Assembly (NCBI GenBank): GCA_012103325.1
Contig: WLWY01000007.1
Span: 1 to 64,000, forward strand
DNA: 64,000 nucleotides
Origin: Alphaproteobacteria bacterium
GTDB taxonomy: Bacteria > Pseudomonadota > Alphaproteobacteria > UBA8366 > GCA-2717185
Direction: 5' to 3'
Shown here: in pieces, positions 26,988 through 35,346 of the stretch
How the letters are laid out: every line of letters begins with the position of its first letter
How positions within the stretch are numbered: the stretch's first letter is position 1
Notes under the pieces: generated by a model
Told to the model about the DNA's origin: nothing
What the model saw: the letters and a program-made list of their open reading frames with translations, nothing else
The model's database searches: none
Program-made: the position numbers and the translations under genes

Positions 26988-27494
26988 ATGCCTTCTTCGG
27001 CAACGGAATCCTGTTTCGACGTCGCGCTCTGGTTCGTGGAGCGGGCGCGGTTCGAAGACAGCTATCTGCAAGCGCAGAAGCTGCAGCGCATGCTGTGGCT
27101 GGCGCAGGGGCATTATGCGGCGACCTATCACGGGCGCAAACTGATGCCTGCGACATTCGTCGCCAAAACACTTGGGCCGACCGAACCGAACATATTCCGC
27201 GCCTTCGAGTTGGGCCGGCCAGAATTGTCCGATGTCCAGCCGCCGCCGGAAGTCGTGGATTTCCTTCAGCGCCTCTGGGGTCGTTTCGGTCACCATTCGA
27301 CTGAACATTTATCCAAGCTGGTGCGCAGTCAGCGCATCTACGTGTTGGCTTTCAATATGGGCGAAGATACCGAAATCCCGTTCGAGGATATTGCCAAGTT
27401 TTTCATCGCCCAGAGTCAGGAAAAGCCAAAGACGGTCATTCGATCCGAGGACGGCCGCGAGTGGAAGAAATGGACGCCGCGTACGGTGAAGTAA
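26988..27494 (+). CDS. Panacea (DUF4065/SocA-like) domain protein
   Basis: About 168 residues. ALWFVERARFEDSYLQAQKL followed by RMLWLAQGHYAATYHGRKL and GPTEPNIFRAFEL fits the pattern of the Panacea/DUF4065 domain (KLQKLLYYAQGWYLA...GP..P.VY). Panacea domains serve as antitoxins in many toxin-antitoxin pairs, and SocA in Caulobacter is a proteolysis adaptor. No toxin-like neighbour is visible: upstream is coxG (divergent) and downstream a YkgJ protein. The start is uncertain; GGGGGAG lies about 14 bases before ATG 26988. The assignment is by pattern only. Confidence 0.6.
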   Translation: MPSSATESCFDVALWFVERARFEDSYLQAQKLQRMLWLAQGHYAATYHGRKLMPATFVAKTLGPTEPNIFRAFELGRPELSDVQPPPEVVDFLQRLWGRFGHHSTEHLSKLVRSQRIYVLAFNMGEDTEIPFEDIAKFFIAQSQEKPKTVIRSEDGREWKKWTPRTVK

Positions 27495-27580
27495 GATGTG
27501 CGGCTGTGGTGGGGTTAAGACTCTGGCAGGGAAGGTGCCCTATGCTTTGCAGCCATCGTGCGTGAGTATTGCGGGAAATC

Positions 27581-27958
27581 ATGGCTGATCCGGTGACAGA
27601 CGACGTTGCGGAATTCCGCTGCACGGCGTGCGGCAAATGCTGCCTGGAAGGGGCGGGGTGGCTGCCGTTGGTCGAGGAAGATATCGCGCGCTTGGAAGCG
27701 CAGGCGCCGCAGGTGCTGAAATTTGTCACCTGGGAGGGCGAGCCCGGCGCGCGGCAGGGCAGCCTTTCGAGCACCATTGTGACCGGTCGCGAAACCACGC
27801 GCTGCCCGTTCGTCCGCAAACGCCGCGGCCGCGCGGAGTATGACTGCCGGATCTATGAGGTGCGGCCGCAGGTCTGCCGCCGCTACCCAACCTCGCCAGA
27901 ACATGCGCTCTACACAGGGTGCGAGGGCGAATTTGTGACAGAGGACGGCGACACCTGA
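27581..27958 (+). CDS. YkgJ family cysteine-cluster protein
   Basis: A 125-residue protein whose N-terminal CTACGKCC, later CPF, DCRIYEVRPQVCRRYP and a final Cys form the cluster pattern of the YkgJ (CxxCxxCC) family, thought to bind zinc or an Fe-S cluster. Function is not established. I start at ATG 27581; a TTG four codons upstream has no better support. It lies between the Panacea-like gene (same strand, 86 bp) and the convergent YceI gene. Confidence 0.8.
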   Translation: MADPVTDDVAEFRCTACGKCCLEGAGWLPLVEEDIARLEAQAPQVLKFVTWEGEPGARQGSLSSTIVTGRETTRCPFVRKRRGRAEYDCRIYEVRPQVCRRYPTSPEHALYTGCEGEFVTEDGDT

Positions 27959-27993
27959 GGGGCATGTGACCCGTCGCACGGTCAACGCACCGC

Positions 27994-28572
27994 TTATTGC
28001 TTGGCGACAAGATCCAGAAAGATGATCACGTCATTGCCGACGATTGAGGTGTCCTTCCAAGGACCCTGACCGATCCCGTAGTCCAACCTCTGCACTGTCA
28101 GTCTGCCTTCGGCGCGAGCCTGAAGTTGCGTCTTATCGCTTGGATGCGGAGCAACTTTCAGGGTGAACGGCAGCACGGCTGGCATCGTTACGCCGCGCAT
28201 GGTCAGGGTACCTTCGGCCTCAAACCAATCCTTGGTTGTTTGGCGGAATTTCGCCGCCTTGAACGTCGCGGTAGGCCATTGCGCAGCGTCGAACAGGCCC
28301 GGACCGCGGATCGCGTCGTCGCGGTCTTTGCTTTTGCTGTCCACGCTGGCGATGTCGATTTCCACCGCGACTATGCTGCCTGCCAGGTCGTTGGCGTCGA
28401 ATGTGATCGTCGCTTTGAAGCTCGTGAACAGGCCTTCTACCGGCGCGCCGCCCTGGGTCGCGATGAAACCGAGCCGGCTCGTATTTTCCAGAATCCAGTT
28501 CGGTGCGGCCCACGATGGCGCAAGGGGCGTCAGGATCAGGACTAAGATGGCAAGCAGTATACGTGCGCGCAC
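27994..28572 (-). CDS. YceI family periplasmic protein (downstream copy)
   Basis: A 192-residue YceI/lipocalin-like protein with a signal peptide ending near APSWAAPNW. The fold signature is seen in GLFTSFKATITFDANDLAGS, VDSKSKDRDDAIRGPGLFDA and GTLTMRGVTMPAVLPFT. YceI proteins bind polyprenoid or amphipathic lipids in the periplasm. GTG 28572 with AAAGGA upstream is a better start than the TTG at 28593 that follows the cytochrome b561 stop directly. It is third in the YceI-cytochrome b561-YceI operon. Confidence 0.85.
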   Translation of the reverse strand: MRARILLAILVLILTPLAPSWAAPNWILENTSRLGFIATQGGAPVEGLFTSFKATITFDANDLAGSIVAVEIDIASVDSKSKDRDDAIRGPGLFDAAQWPTATFKAAKFRQTTKDWFEAEGTLTMRGVTMPAVLPFTLKVAPHPSDKTQLQARAEGRLTVQRLDYGIGQGPWKDTSIVGNDVIIFLDLVAKQ

Positions 28573-28593
28573 CCTTGTTCCTTTCGAATACAA

Positions 28594-29145
28594 TTAGATT
28601 TTTGCCCAGGGGATCATGCGTTTGAGCACGGTATCCCGGCGTAAGAAGTGATGGTACAGCGCGGCGCCGATATGACCTGCGATCAGCACGAGCAGGGCCA
28701 TGCCACCCCAATAGTGGATTACGGCCAAGATTTCTTTGAGGCCCTCATTCGGCGCGGTCAGACTCGGCAGTGCAAGCTTGCCGAACACGACGACCGGGAA
28801 ATTGGCGGACCAGGAGTGCACGAGGCCGACACCGATTTGTGCAAACAGCGCGAGATAGAGCGACCAATGACCGAGCGCCGCCATGCGCCGCATACCGTCT
28901 GACAAGCTGTCCGGTAGTGGCGGCGGCGGTGACACGATGCGCCAAACCAGGCGAAAGAGCATCAGCAACAACAGCGTTACACCGACCGATTTGTGGAGAT
29001 TGTACCGCTCGAACTTTTCCACGCCCAGGGGTAGCTCGGTCATTGTCCAGCCGAGCCCGAACAGGACGATGAGAAGCGCCACGGCGCCCCAGTGCCATGC
29101 TTTGGCAATGGTGCCGTAACGCTTGTCGTCGTTCAGGAGCGCCAT
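28594..29145 (-). CDS. Cytochrome b561 family membrane protein
   Basis: A 183-residue integral membrane protein with four hydrophobic helices and the haem-ligand histidines of bacterial cytochrome b561: KAWHWG in helix 1, NLHKS before helix 2 and HIGAALYHHF in helix 4. It probably passes electrons between quinol and a periplasmic partner. YceI proteins and b561 are often adjacent in proteobacteria, and the lipid- or isoprenoid-binding YceI is a plausible partner. ATG 29145 begins the protein; upstream bases belong to the preceding YceI gene region. Confidence 0.88.
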   Translation of the reverse strand: MALLNDDKRYGTIAKAWHWGAVALLIVLFGLGWTMTELPLGVEKFERYNLHKSVGVTLLLLMLFRLVWRIVSPPPPLPDSLSDGMRRMAALGHWSLYLALFAQIGVGLVHSWSANFPVVVFGKLALPSLTAPNEGLKEILAVIHYWGGMALLVLIAGHIGAALYHHFLRRDTVLKRMIPWAKI

Positions 29146-29167
29146 GCCGCGAAGCGCGCCGCGTCCG

Positions 29168-29779
29168 TTATTCGGCCGCCTTGCGCATTTCCGTTTGGAT
29201 GACGATTTCGATCGCATCCGATGTCAGTGGCGCAAATTTGCCGAGGTTGAAATCGGAACGCAGCACTTCCGTTCGTCCGGAAAACGCGACATAGGGCGCG
29301 CCGGCGTAGGCCTTGATGAAGGGCGCTAAGGGATGATTGCCCTGGAACAGCAGAGACACGTCCAAGGTGACCGGTTTGGTGACCCCATTCATCGTCAGGT
29401 TCCCGATGACCTGCCCGCGGTCGACGCCCGTCTGCCGCACGGACGTGCTCTTGAATGTGATTTCGGGATGTTTTTCGACATTAAAAAAGTCACCGCTTTT
29501 CAGGTGCTTGTCGAGCCGCTCGACCCCCGTATCGATGCTCGCGCTTTTGATCGTCACGTCGACTTTGCTCTCGCCCAGCTTTTTGCTATCGAAGGTTACC
29601 GAACCGTCTACGGCTCGAAACTCGCCGGATTGGGTCGACAGGCCGACATGGTTCCAGAGGAAACGCACCTCCGTATGTCCCTTGTCGAATTTGAAGGTTT
29701 CAGCCGCTGCCGATAGACCGATGCCGCAGAGAAAAACGCCAAGAGCCGCTGTCCTGAACCCTGTTGTAATCGCTGTCAT
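29168..29779 (-). CDS. YceI family periplasmic protein (first gene of operon)
   Basis: A 203-residue YceI protein: signal peptide ending LSAAAETFKFDKGHTEVRF, then SGEFRAVDGSVTFDSKKLG, LKSGDFFNVEKHPEITFKS and GNLTMNGVTKPVTLDV, all standard YceI elements. It shares only moderate similarity with the other YceI at 28.0 kb, so the two are diverged paralogues. ATG 29779 has GAGG 6 bases upstream. It is the first gene after the divergent promoter region shared with the MarR regulator. Confidence 0.9.
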   Translation of the reverse strand: MTAITTGFRTAALGVFLCGIGLSAAAETFKFDKGHTEVRFLWNHVGLSTQSGEFRAVDGSVTFDSKKLGESKVDVTIKSASIDTGVERLDKHLKSGDFFNVEKHPEITFKSTSVRQTGVDRGQVIGNLTMNGVTKPVTLDVSLLFQGNHPLAPFIKAYAGAPYVAFSGRTEVLRSDFNLGKFAPLTSDAIEIVIQTEMRKAAE

Positions 29780-29888
29780 ATTCGCCTCTTCCAAAGTTTA
29801 TAGTTCGAACATGATCTGGAGATACTGCATTGTTTAACACCACAATTTTCCAGATAGCCCCCACGGCCTCAATTCAAACTCCTGCATC

Positions 29889-29905
29889 TTCGTTCGATAA
29901 ACGAA
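29889..29905. promoter_or_regulatory. Candidate MarR operator: 17-bp dyad
   Basis: TTCGTT-CGATA-AACGAA is a perfect 6-bp inverted repeat with a 5-base spacer, located between the divergent YceI operon and the marR-like gene. A TATATT hexamer at 29911-29916 would make TTCGTT the -35 region of the marR-side promoter (16-bp spacer), so a bound repressor would block it. Size and shape suit a MarR dimer. Binding is inferred. Confidence 0.45.
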
Positions 29906-29977
29906 TGGTCTATATTAATTACATGAAAATACATCTATATGAAACGCTCGGCTGACACAACCGGGAAAGCTGGAGTC

Positions 29978-30436
29978 ATGAGCAAATCTCCGAATACGCT
30001 CGCTATGAAAGAAATTGAGTCGGAGACAACGGCCGTTTGGGTGGCGTTGAACCTGGCGTACCGGTCCGTTCACCGGGAGATGGAAAAGGCGCTCAAGGAG
30101 GCCGGTCTGCCGTCTTTGCGCTGGTACGACGTGCTTTGGGAACTGGAGCGGTCGCGCGACGGAATGCGGCCATTCGAACTGGAGAATGGCCTGCTTTTCG
30201 AGCAATCGAACCTGTCCCGCATGCTCCGGCGCATTGTCGACGAAGGACTCATCGAAGCATTCGCATACGAAGGCGACGGCCGGGGGAAGGTGTTGCGCAT
30301 CACGGCGAAAGGCCGCCGTTTGCGCAAACGGATGTGGCAGATCTACGGACCGCAAATCGAGAGTCATTTTGGCAAGATCGTGGACGCGAACAAAGCCGGT
30401 AAACTTGTCTCGATTTTGAAACCTTTGATCTTTTAG
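29978..30436 (+). CDS. MarR-family transcriptional regulator
   Basis: A 152-residue winged-helix protein. ALKEAGLPSLRWYDVLWELE, LLFEQSNLSRMLRRIVDEGLI (recognition helix) and the wing GDGRGKVLRITAKGRRLRKR are typical of MarR regulators. It probably represses the divergent YceI-cytochrome b561-YceI operon and itself through the dyad at 29889-29905. The start is chosen at ATG 29978, which follows GGAG; ATGs at 29939 and 30005 are alternatives. The inducing ligand cannot be predicted. Confidence 0.85.
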   Translation: MSKSPNTLAMKEIESETTAVWVALNLAYRSVHREMEKALKEAGLPSLRWYDVLWELERSRDGMRPFELENGLLFEQSNLSRMLRRIVDEGLIEAFAYEGDGRGKVLRITAKGRRLRKRMWQIYGPQIESHFGKIVDANKAGKLVSILKPLIF

Positions 30437-30464
30437 GCACGTGTTGTGGCTCGGATAGCGATGC

Positions 30465-32387
30465 TTGTTCGAGCGGCCCGACTCGGCCAACATCATCGTC
30501 GAGGCGTTGGCGCAGACGAACAGGGACCGTTATTTGGCGAACGTGGAAAAGGCTGGAGATAGCGCGAAGCGCGTTAGGCTGCGAATCTCGGTCATGCTGG
30601 CTGTCAGCATCGGTTTGCTCGTCGTGCTGGCGGTTCTGTCGGTGCTTGCGATTCAGATTTGGGTTTCGCGGCAGAACACGTTCGATCTGTTGAATGAGAA
30701 AGCCCGATTCATTCTGAAGAGCGTCGAGACGAATGTTGCCAGCCATCTCGACCCCGTCCGCGAGCAGATCGAGTATATCGCCACAAGTATCGAGAGCGGC
30801 GCTTACGATATTTCTGACAGGGTGCGTCTGACGACTCTTCTAACCGGCGCGCTCGCGCCGCTGCCGCAAGCCGATCGCATGGTGATCATCGATCGGTCAC
30901 TGCAATTGTACGGCGTTCGACGGGGCTCCGGTGGCCGGATTGAGATTATCGAAGACGATCTGAGCAAGAATCCCAGGAACAAAAGGGCCCGCGACCGACT
31001 GCATGGATCGAATGGGGCGGTTTGGGGCGACTTGATCTATTTGGACGGCACGACATTCGTGACGCTGCAGCGGGCGTTGCGTCGCGATGGCACTGTTATC
31101 GGTTATCTTGCGACAGCAGTTTCCACGACGGCGCTGTCGAGCTTGACCGACGAATCCAGCGCTTTTCTGAGTGCCTCGCTAGACGATGGATCGGAGAGCT
31201 TCCTGGCGACAGCCTTTGTCCTCTATGGCCCCAACAACGTGCTGGCACACCCGAATCTGATTAGTGACAGCTCATTGCAGTCCGAAGTGAACCCGGCTGT
31301 AAGGCTCAATGATATCGGCGATCTCGTGCTCAGTTCAATTTGGAGCGGAAAGCCCGTTCCTGGCTTCGAAAAGGCGGCGGCGGGGGACGTCAATGTCGTG
31401 GGGTTTGCGCTCGGCGATGCGCGGTATATCGCGATCTACAAATGGCTGAACGTCTATGGCGAGGTGCCTTGGGCAGTCGGCATGTGGGCGCCGGCATCTG
31501 ATCTCACCGCCGAGGTGCGGCGCCTGATACAGGCGGCGCTTGGCGGGCTCGCCGTCGCTATTTTGGCGATGCTGGCGGCTGTCGCGGTCGGGCGCTGGCT
31601 TGCAAAGCCGATCCGGGCCGTATCCGTGAATGCGCTGAAGGTTGGCGATTTCGACCTCAGGGATATCGAGATCCTGCCGCCGAGCCGCATCAAGGAACTC
31701 GACGACGAGGCGGCGGCGTTCAATACGATGCTCGCCGGACTGCGGTCGTTTGAGACATACGTCCCGCGCGCGCTGGTCGCCCGGCTGATGCGAGCGGAGG
31801 GCTCTGTCGCGTCCGAGCACCGGCGGATGACGGTCATGTTCACCGACATCGTTGGCTACACGGCCACCTTGGAAGGCTTGTCCGCGCCCGAGGTCGCATC
31901 GTATCTGAACGACCACTTCACACAGCTTGGCGCCTGTGTCGAAGCGGAAGACGGCACCATCGACAAGTTCATCGGCGACTCGCTGATGGCGTTTTGGGGC
32001 GCGCCTGAGCATCTCGAAAATACGGAGCAGCGCGCCTGCCGCGCGGCGATGGCTATCGCCAAGACAGTCGCAGCCGAAAATGAAGCCCGTCGCGCCGTGG
32101 GCAAGCCCGCTGTGCGCTTGCGCATCGGTATCCATACCGGCGATGTGGTGGTCGGCAATATCGGTTCGCCGGGGCGGATTAATTACACGATCGTCGGCGA
32201 TACCGTGAATACGTGCCAGCGGCTCGAAGCGCTCGGCAAGGAAGTCGACCCTAATGCAGAGGTGATCGTTCTCCTCAGCAAGGCGACGGCAGATCCGCTC
32301 GACGATGCGTTTTCGTTACAGAGTGTCGGCGATTTCGAGGTCAAAGGCCGGACCGAAACGATCGAGGTGTCCCGGCTGGTGGTTTGA
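30465..32387 (+). CDS. Membrane adenylate/guanylate cyclase (class III) with sensor and HAMP regions
   Basis: A 640-residue protein: N-terminal transmembrane helix (about 44-68), a ~270-residue extracytoplasmic sensor region, a second helix (about 357-378), a HAMP-like linker and a class III cyclase domain. Catalytic features are present: FTDIVGYT (about 460) and GDSLMAFWG (about 504) give the two metal-binding Asp, DKFIGD gives a Lys that may select the base, and NTCQRLE (about 581) supplies the transition-state Asn and Arg. Cyclic AMP is the more likely product. The start is a TTG at 30465; the first ATG lies inside the first helix, so a non-ATG start is needed. It follows marR by 28 bases. 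Confidence 0.85.
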   Translation: MFERPDSANIIVEALAQTNRDRYLANVEKAGDSAKRVRLRISVMLAVSIGLLVVLAVLSVLAIQIWVSRQNTFDLLNEKARFILKSVETNVASHLDPVREQIEYIATSIESGAYDISDRVRLTTLLTGALAPLPQADRMVIIDRSLQLYGVRRGSGGRIEIIEDDLSKNPRNKRARDRLHGSNGAVWGDLIYLDGTTFVTLQRALRRDGTVIGYLATAVSTTALSSLTDESSAFLSASLDDGSESFLATAFVLYGPNNVLAHPNLISDSSLQSEVNPAVRLNDIGDLVLSSIWSGKPVPGFEKAAAGDVNVVGFALGDARYIAIYKWLNVYGEVPWAVGMWAPASDLTAEVRRLIQAALGGLAVAILAMLAAVAVGRWLAKPIRAVSVNALKVGDFDLRDIEILPPSRIKELDDEAAAFNTMLAGLRSFETYVPRALVARLMRAEGSVASEHRRMTVMFTDIVGYTATLEGLSAPEVASYLNDHFTQLGACVEAEDGTIDKFIGDSLMAFWGAPEHLENTEQRACRAAMAIAKTVAAENEARRAVGKPAVRLRIGIHTGDVVVGNIGSPGRINYTIVGDTVNTCQRLEALGKEVDPNAEVIVLLSKATADPLDDAFSLQSVGDFEVKGRTETIEVSRLVV

Positions 32388-32391
32388 TCCC

Positions 32392-32967
32392 CTATGCCGT
32401 CGCAGTCATGAAGGTGTGGAACTCGTACACATCGTGAGTATCGACGCCCGTGAAGCCGACGCCTTTGAGTTGCGCGCGCATGACGGCGACGGGAACGCGG
32501 CGGCCGACGGGCGGGCTTTTGCCGTTGTCGGCGTCGGCCCAGTCGATAATGGCGATGGTGCCGCCGGGCTTCAGCAGGCGCTTGCATTCCGCCATCAGCG
32601 GTTCCGGCGCGTCCAACTCGTGATGGAGTTGGCCCATGGTGATGAAATCGGCGCTGTTGTCCGGCAAATCGATGCTGTTCGGCGCCATGAGCAGCGCTTC
32701 TAGGTTGCCATGGCCGCGTTCGGCGGCGTCCTGGCGTAGCAAGCCGACCATGCCTTCCAGAATGTCGCAGCCATAGGCCTTCGCTTGTGGGAAGCGTTCA
32801 GCGAAGGGCAGAGTAAGGAACCCGACCCCGGCGCCGATATCGACCAGCGTGCAGCCCGGCGCAGGCTTGAGGACTTCCCAGATGCGGTCGGGATGGAAAT
32901 ATTCGAGACGTTCGGGGCTGCGCAAGCGTTCGATGCGCGCCGGGTCCATACCGAGGGTGTCAGCCAT
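32392..32967 (-). CDS. Class I SAM-dependent methyltransferase
   Basis: A 191-residue methyltransferase with motif I VDIGAGVGFLTLPFAERF, an acidic CDILEGM after strand 2, the MGQLHHELDAPEPLM region and the post-motif RLLKPGGTIAIIDW. It resembles ubiE/small-molecule methyltransferases; the substrate is unknown. ATG 32967 lies 11 bases after the enolase-superfamily gene upstream, so the two are likely co-transcribed. Its stop is 4 bases from the convergent cyclase gene. Confidence 0.85.
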   Translation of the reverse strand: MADTLGMDPARIERLRSPERLEYFHPDRIWEVLKPAPGCTLVDIGAGVGFLTLPFAERFPQAKAYGCDILEGMVGLLRQDAAERGHGNLEALLMAPNSIDLPDNSADFITMGQLHHELDAPEPLMAECKRLLKPGGTIAIIDWADADNGKSPPVGRRVPVAVMRAQLKGVGFTGVDTHDVYEFHTFMTATA

Positions 32968-32978
32968 ACTATGTGTCC

Positions 32979-34157
32979 TTATTCGATAATCGTTGTTTCC
33001 AGGGTGGCGCGCTGAATCGCGTCCCAATCGTAGCCGACGCCAAAGCCGGGGCCGTCCGGCACGCCGACGCAGCCATCGTCGTCGACGCAATCAAGCTGGT
33101 CGGAATAATCGCCGGTATAGAAGGGCAGGGACCAGGCGTTGGGGCAGTCCGGATGCACCAGATTGACCTCGTAATAGTTCGCGTTGCGGCAGGCCGCAAT
33201 CAGGTGCCGCATCGCCGGGCCGCAAGAATGAACCTCCACATCCATGCCGAGACCCTCTGCGGCGACGGCGACTTTATGGCACCCAGTCAGGCCGCCGTCA
33301 TAGTCCGGGTCGGCACGGGCAAAGTCGGTGGCGCCGGCAACCAACATGTCTGTCGTGGTTTCTAAGTTACGAACGAATTCAGTCACTAATATTGGGGTTT
33401 GGATGTTTTTCTTGAGCATCTGGTGTCCATGGATTGAGATGCCCCCATCGGCGTAGGGATCTTCATACCAATAGAGACTGCACTCGTCGCAGACCCGGCC
33501 GAGCTGGATCGCGTCCGCGAGCGTCTTAAGATGCCCGGAGCTGTCATACATGACCGCCATGCGGTCCCCGACTCGTTTGGCGACGGCGCGGATCATCGCC
33601 GACTCCTCTTCGACGTCGCCATGCCAGCCATGCATCTTGTAGGCGCGGTAACCGAGTTCGTAGCACTGCTCCGCGAAATCCGCATAGGCTTCTGGACTCG
33701 ACAGCCCCTTCGGCAAACGGTCACCATGGATCGTGCTGGCATAGGCCGGCAGCCGTTCCCGATACCCGCCGAGCAGTTCCGCCACCGGTGCGTTGTAATG
33801 TTTGCCCGCGAGATCCCACAGCGCGATGTCGAGCGCACCGATTCCAACCTCACCGATATGCTTGGTCATGCCGCGTAGTGCGCGGTAGTGCCGTTCTCGC
33901 TGTAGCGCTGGCTTACCGATCAGCGAATGCGCCAGCGCTTCGCAGGCCGACTTGATGACCCGTGCCCGTCCGCGTCCCGGCACATATTCCCCGACCACAC
34001 CGTTGTCGGCATAGATCCGCAATCCGAAGCGGATTTGCGGATCGGCTCGCCCTGGCGCATAGGCAATGCCGAATCCCGCCGGGTCGGTGGTCATGTTCTC
34101 GACGGTGATCTCGAAGACCGTGAACTCGATGCGTTCGATAAGGGGAGAGTCGGTCAT
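32979..34157 (-). CDS. Enolase-superfamily (mandelate racemase/muconate lactonizing type) enzyme
   Basis: A 392-residue protein with an N-terminal capping domain and a TIM barrel. GALDIALWDLAGK is the usual MR/MLE signature. Barrel residues include Lys in YKMHGWHGD, metal ligands Asp in YDSSGHL and Glu in YEDPYADGG, a third acidic ligand in TEFVRN, and a His in EVHSCGP on the opposite face. It should abstract a proton alpha to a carboxylate on a sugar acid or related compound; the exact substrate is not predictable. ATG 34157 is used because the upstream extension has no family similarity. Confidence 0.85.
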   Translation of the reverse strand: MTDSPLIERIEFTVFEITVENMTTDPAGFGIAYAPGRADPQIRFGLRIYADNGVVGEYVPGRGRARVIKSACEALAHSLIGKPALQRERHYRALRGMTKHIGEVGIGALDIALWDLAGKHYNAPVAELLGGYRERLPAYASTIHGDRLPKGLSSPEAYADFAEQCYELGYRAYKMHGWHGDVEEESAMIRAVAKRVGDRMAVMYDSSGHLKTLADAIQLGRVCDECSLYWYEDPYADGGISIHGHQMLKKNIQTPILVTEFVRNLETTTDMLVAGATDFARADPDYDGGLTGCHKVAVAAEGLGMDVEVHSCGPAMRHLIAACRNANYYEVNLVHPDCPNAWSLPFYTGDYSDQLDCVDDDGCVGVPDGPGFGVGYDWDAIQRATLETTIIE

Positions 34158-34237
34158 GGCATACCTGAAGGCGATAAAACGGAAAGAAGTAATGCTAGGA
34201 TAGGGGAGGGCGCGCTGCACGGGAACGCCGAAAGCGT

Positions 34238-35221
34238 TTACTTCGTTTTCTTGTGTCCCTTGAACCGTTCACGCAACTCCGCGCAATAGTCGCGGTCATT
34301 GGCGCGCGGCGTGAACCAGACGAAATCGAAAGGGAGTGTCGCAGCGGAGAATCTTGATGCATAACGGGTAGGGTCGGTTTCGCCGTCCTCTACCTCAATC
34401 AATGTCACCGTGACAATCCGTGCGTTTGGCGCCAAGACCGCAACCGTATTCGGTGCTCCGAAGTCATGCCGCGCGTGGCCACCACCGGCGATCAGGACGG
34501 CTGACCCTGCACGTATCTTTGCCCGGACGAGGTTGTCCGCCAGGACGGCGTCACGGGCGCGCTGGACATCGACCATGGGACCCAGCGCCGTGCGCGGCAT
34601 GAGATCGCAATGCGCCTTGGTGACGACGTTCAACATGGCGTCCGATGCGGCAACCGAGAGGGATTGATCCAACCCGAGACGTGCGCGGCGTGCCGCTGAT
34701 AAGGCAGCGAGACCGCCGCGTCCGATCTCCCGCACTGTTTTGCGGGGCAGGTTTCCCGCGACCATCGGCAACCCGCTCGCCAATGCGATCTCCGCAATCG
34801 GTCTGTATTCCTGCCAGGCAGGCCAGCCGGAACGGTCCCAGTCGACCGCCTTGCCGAAACCGTCGGCATCGCGGGTCGCGCTCGCCATATAAGAGTCGAT
34901 CGCGGCTTGTTTCTCTTCGTCGATCATCTCCCAAACCACCGCTGGACGCTTGCCCGCGGCAACGAGCGATTCGAGGATCCAGGCTTGCAGCCGGTGATGG
35001 TCGGGGTTGTCGTGCTTCTCACCGAGGAAAACATAGTCGGCAACGGTCAATTGCTTGATTAAAATCGCTGGCGCCACGAATTCGGCTGCATCCGTACGCC
35101 AGATCTTGCCGACAAGTGGATGCGCCGTGGACAAGGCCGTCCGCCAGGCGGGAATTTCTGCGGCTGTAGCTGACCAGGTAAAGCCAACGGCAATGGAAAA
35201 TAGTATGAAGAATCGGTGCAT
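34238..35221 (-). CDS. ChaN-like (DUF399) haem-binding-type exported protein
   Basis: A 327-residue protein with a signal peptide (FILFSIAVGFTWSATAAEI) and the ChaN/DUF399 signature VFLGEKHDNPDHHRLQAWIL, followed by VVWEMIDEEKQ. A GGGHARHDFG segment late in the protein is also typical. In Campylobacter a ChaN protein binds paired haems; other members are uncharacterised. No lipobox Cys is evident here, so it is probably soluble and periplasmic. It is unlinked to haem-uptake genes. Confidence 0.8.
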   Translation of the reverse strand: MHRFFILFSIAVGFTWSATAAEIPAWRTALSTAHPLVGKIWRTDAAEFVAPAILIKQLTVADYVFLGEKHDNPDHHRLQAWILESLVAAGKRPAVVWEMIDEEKQAAIDSYMASATRDADGFGKAVDWDRSGWPAWQEYRPIAEIALASGLPMVAGNLPRKTVREIGRGGLAALSAARRARLGLDQSLSVAASDAMLNVVTKAHCDLMPRTALGPMVDVQRARDAVLADNLVRAKIRAGSAVLIAGGGHARHDFGAPNTVAVLAPNARIVTVTLIEVEDGETDPTRYASRFSAATLPFDFVWFTPRANDRDYCAELRERFKGHKKTK

Positions 35222-35346
35222 AGTCGGTAAGGAACCTTAAATTTCGCAATGGCCGAAAGTATTGGTAGAATAGTCCAGAGCCAATCAACTTTTGTAAAAG
35301 CCGTCAGCGATTTACGAAGCGAACGCAATATGTCGTTCGTCCCCGT

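Noticed and set aside
35285..35310. TTTTGTAAAAGCCGTCAGC, similar in its first half to the PEP-CTERM box
   Set aside because: The second half does not match and no sigma-54-type element follows; probably chance similarity.
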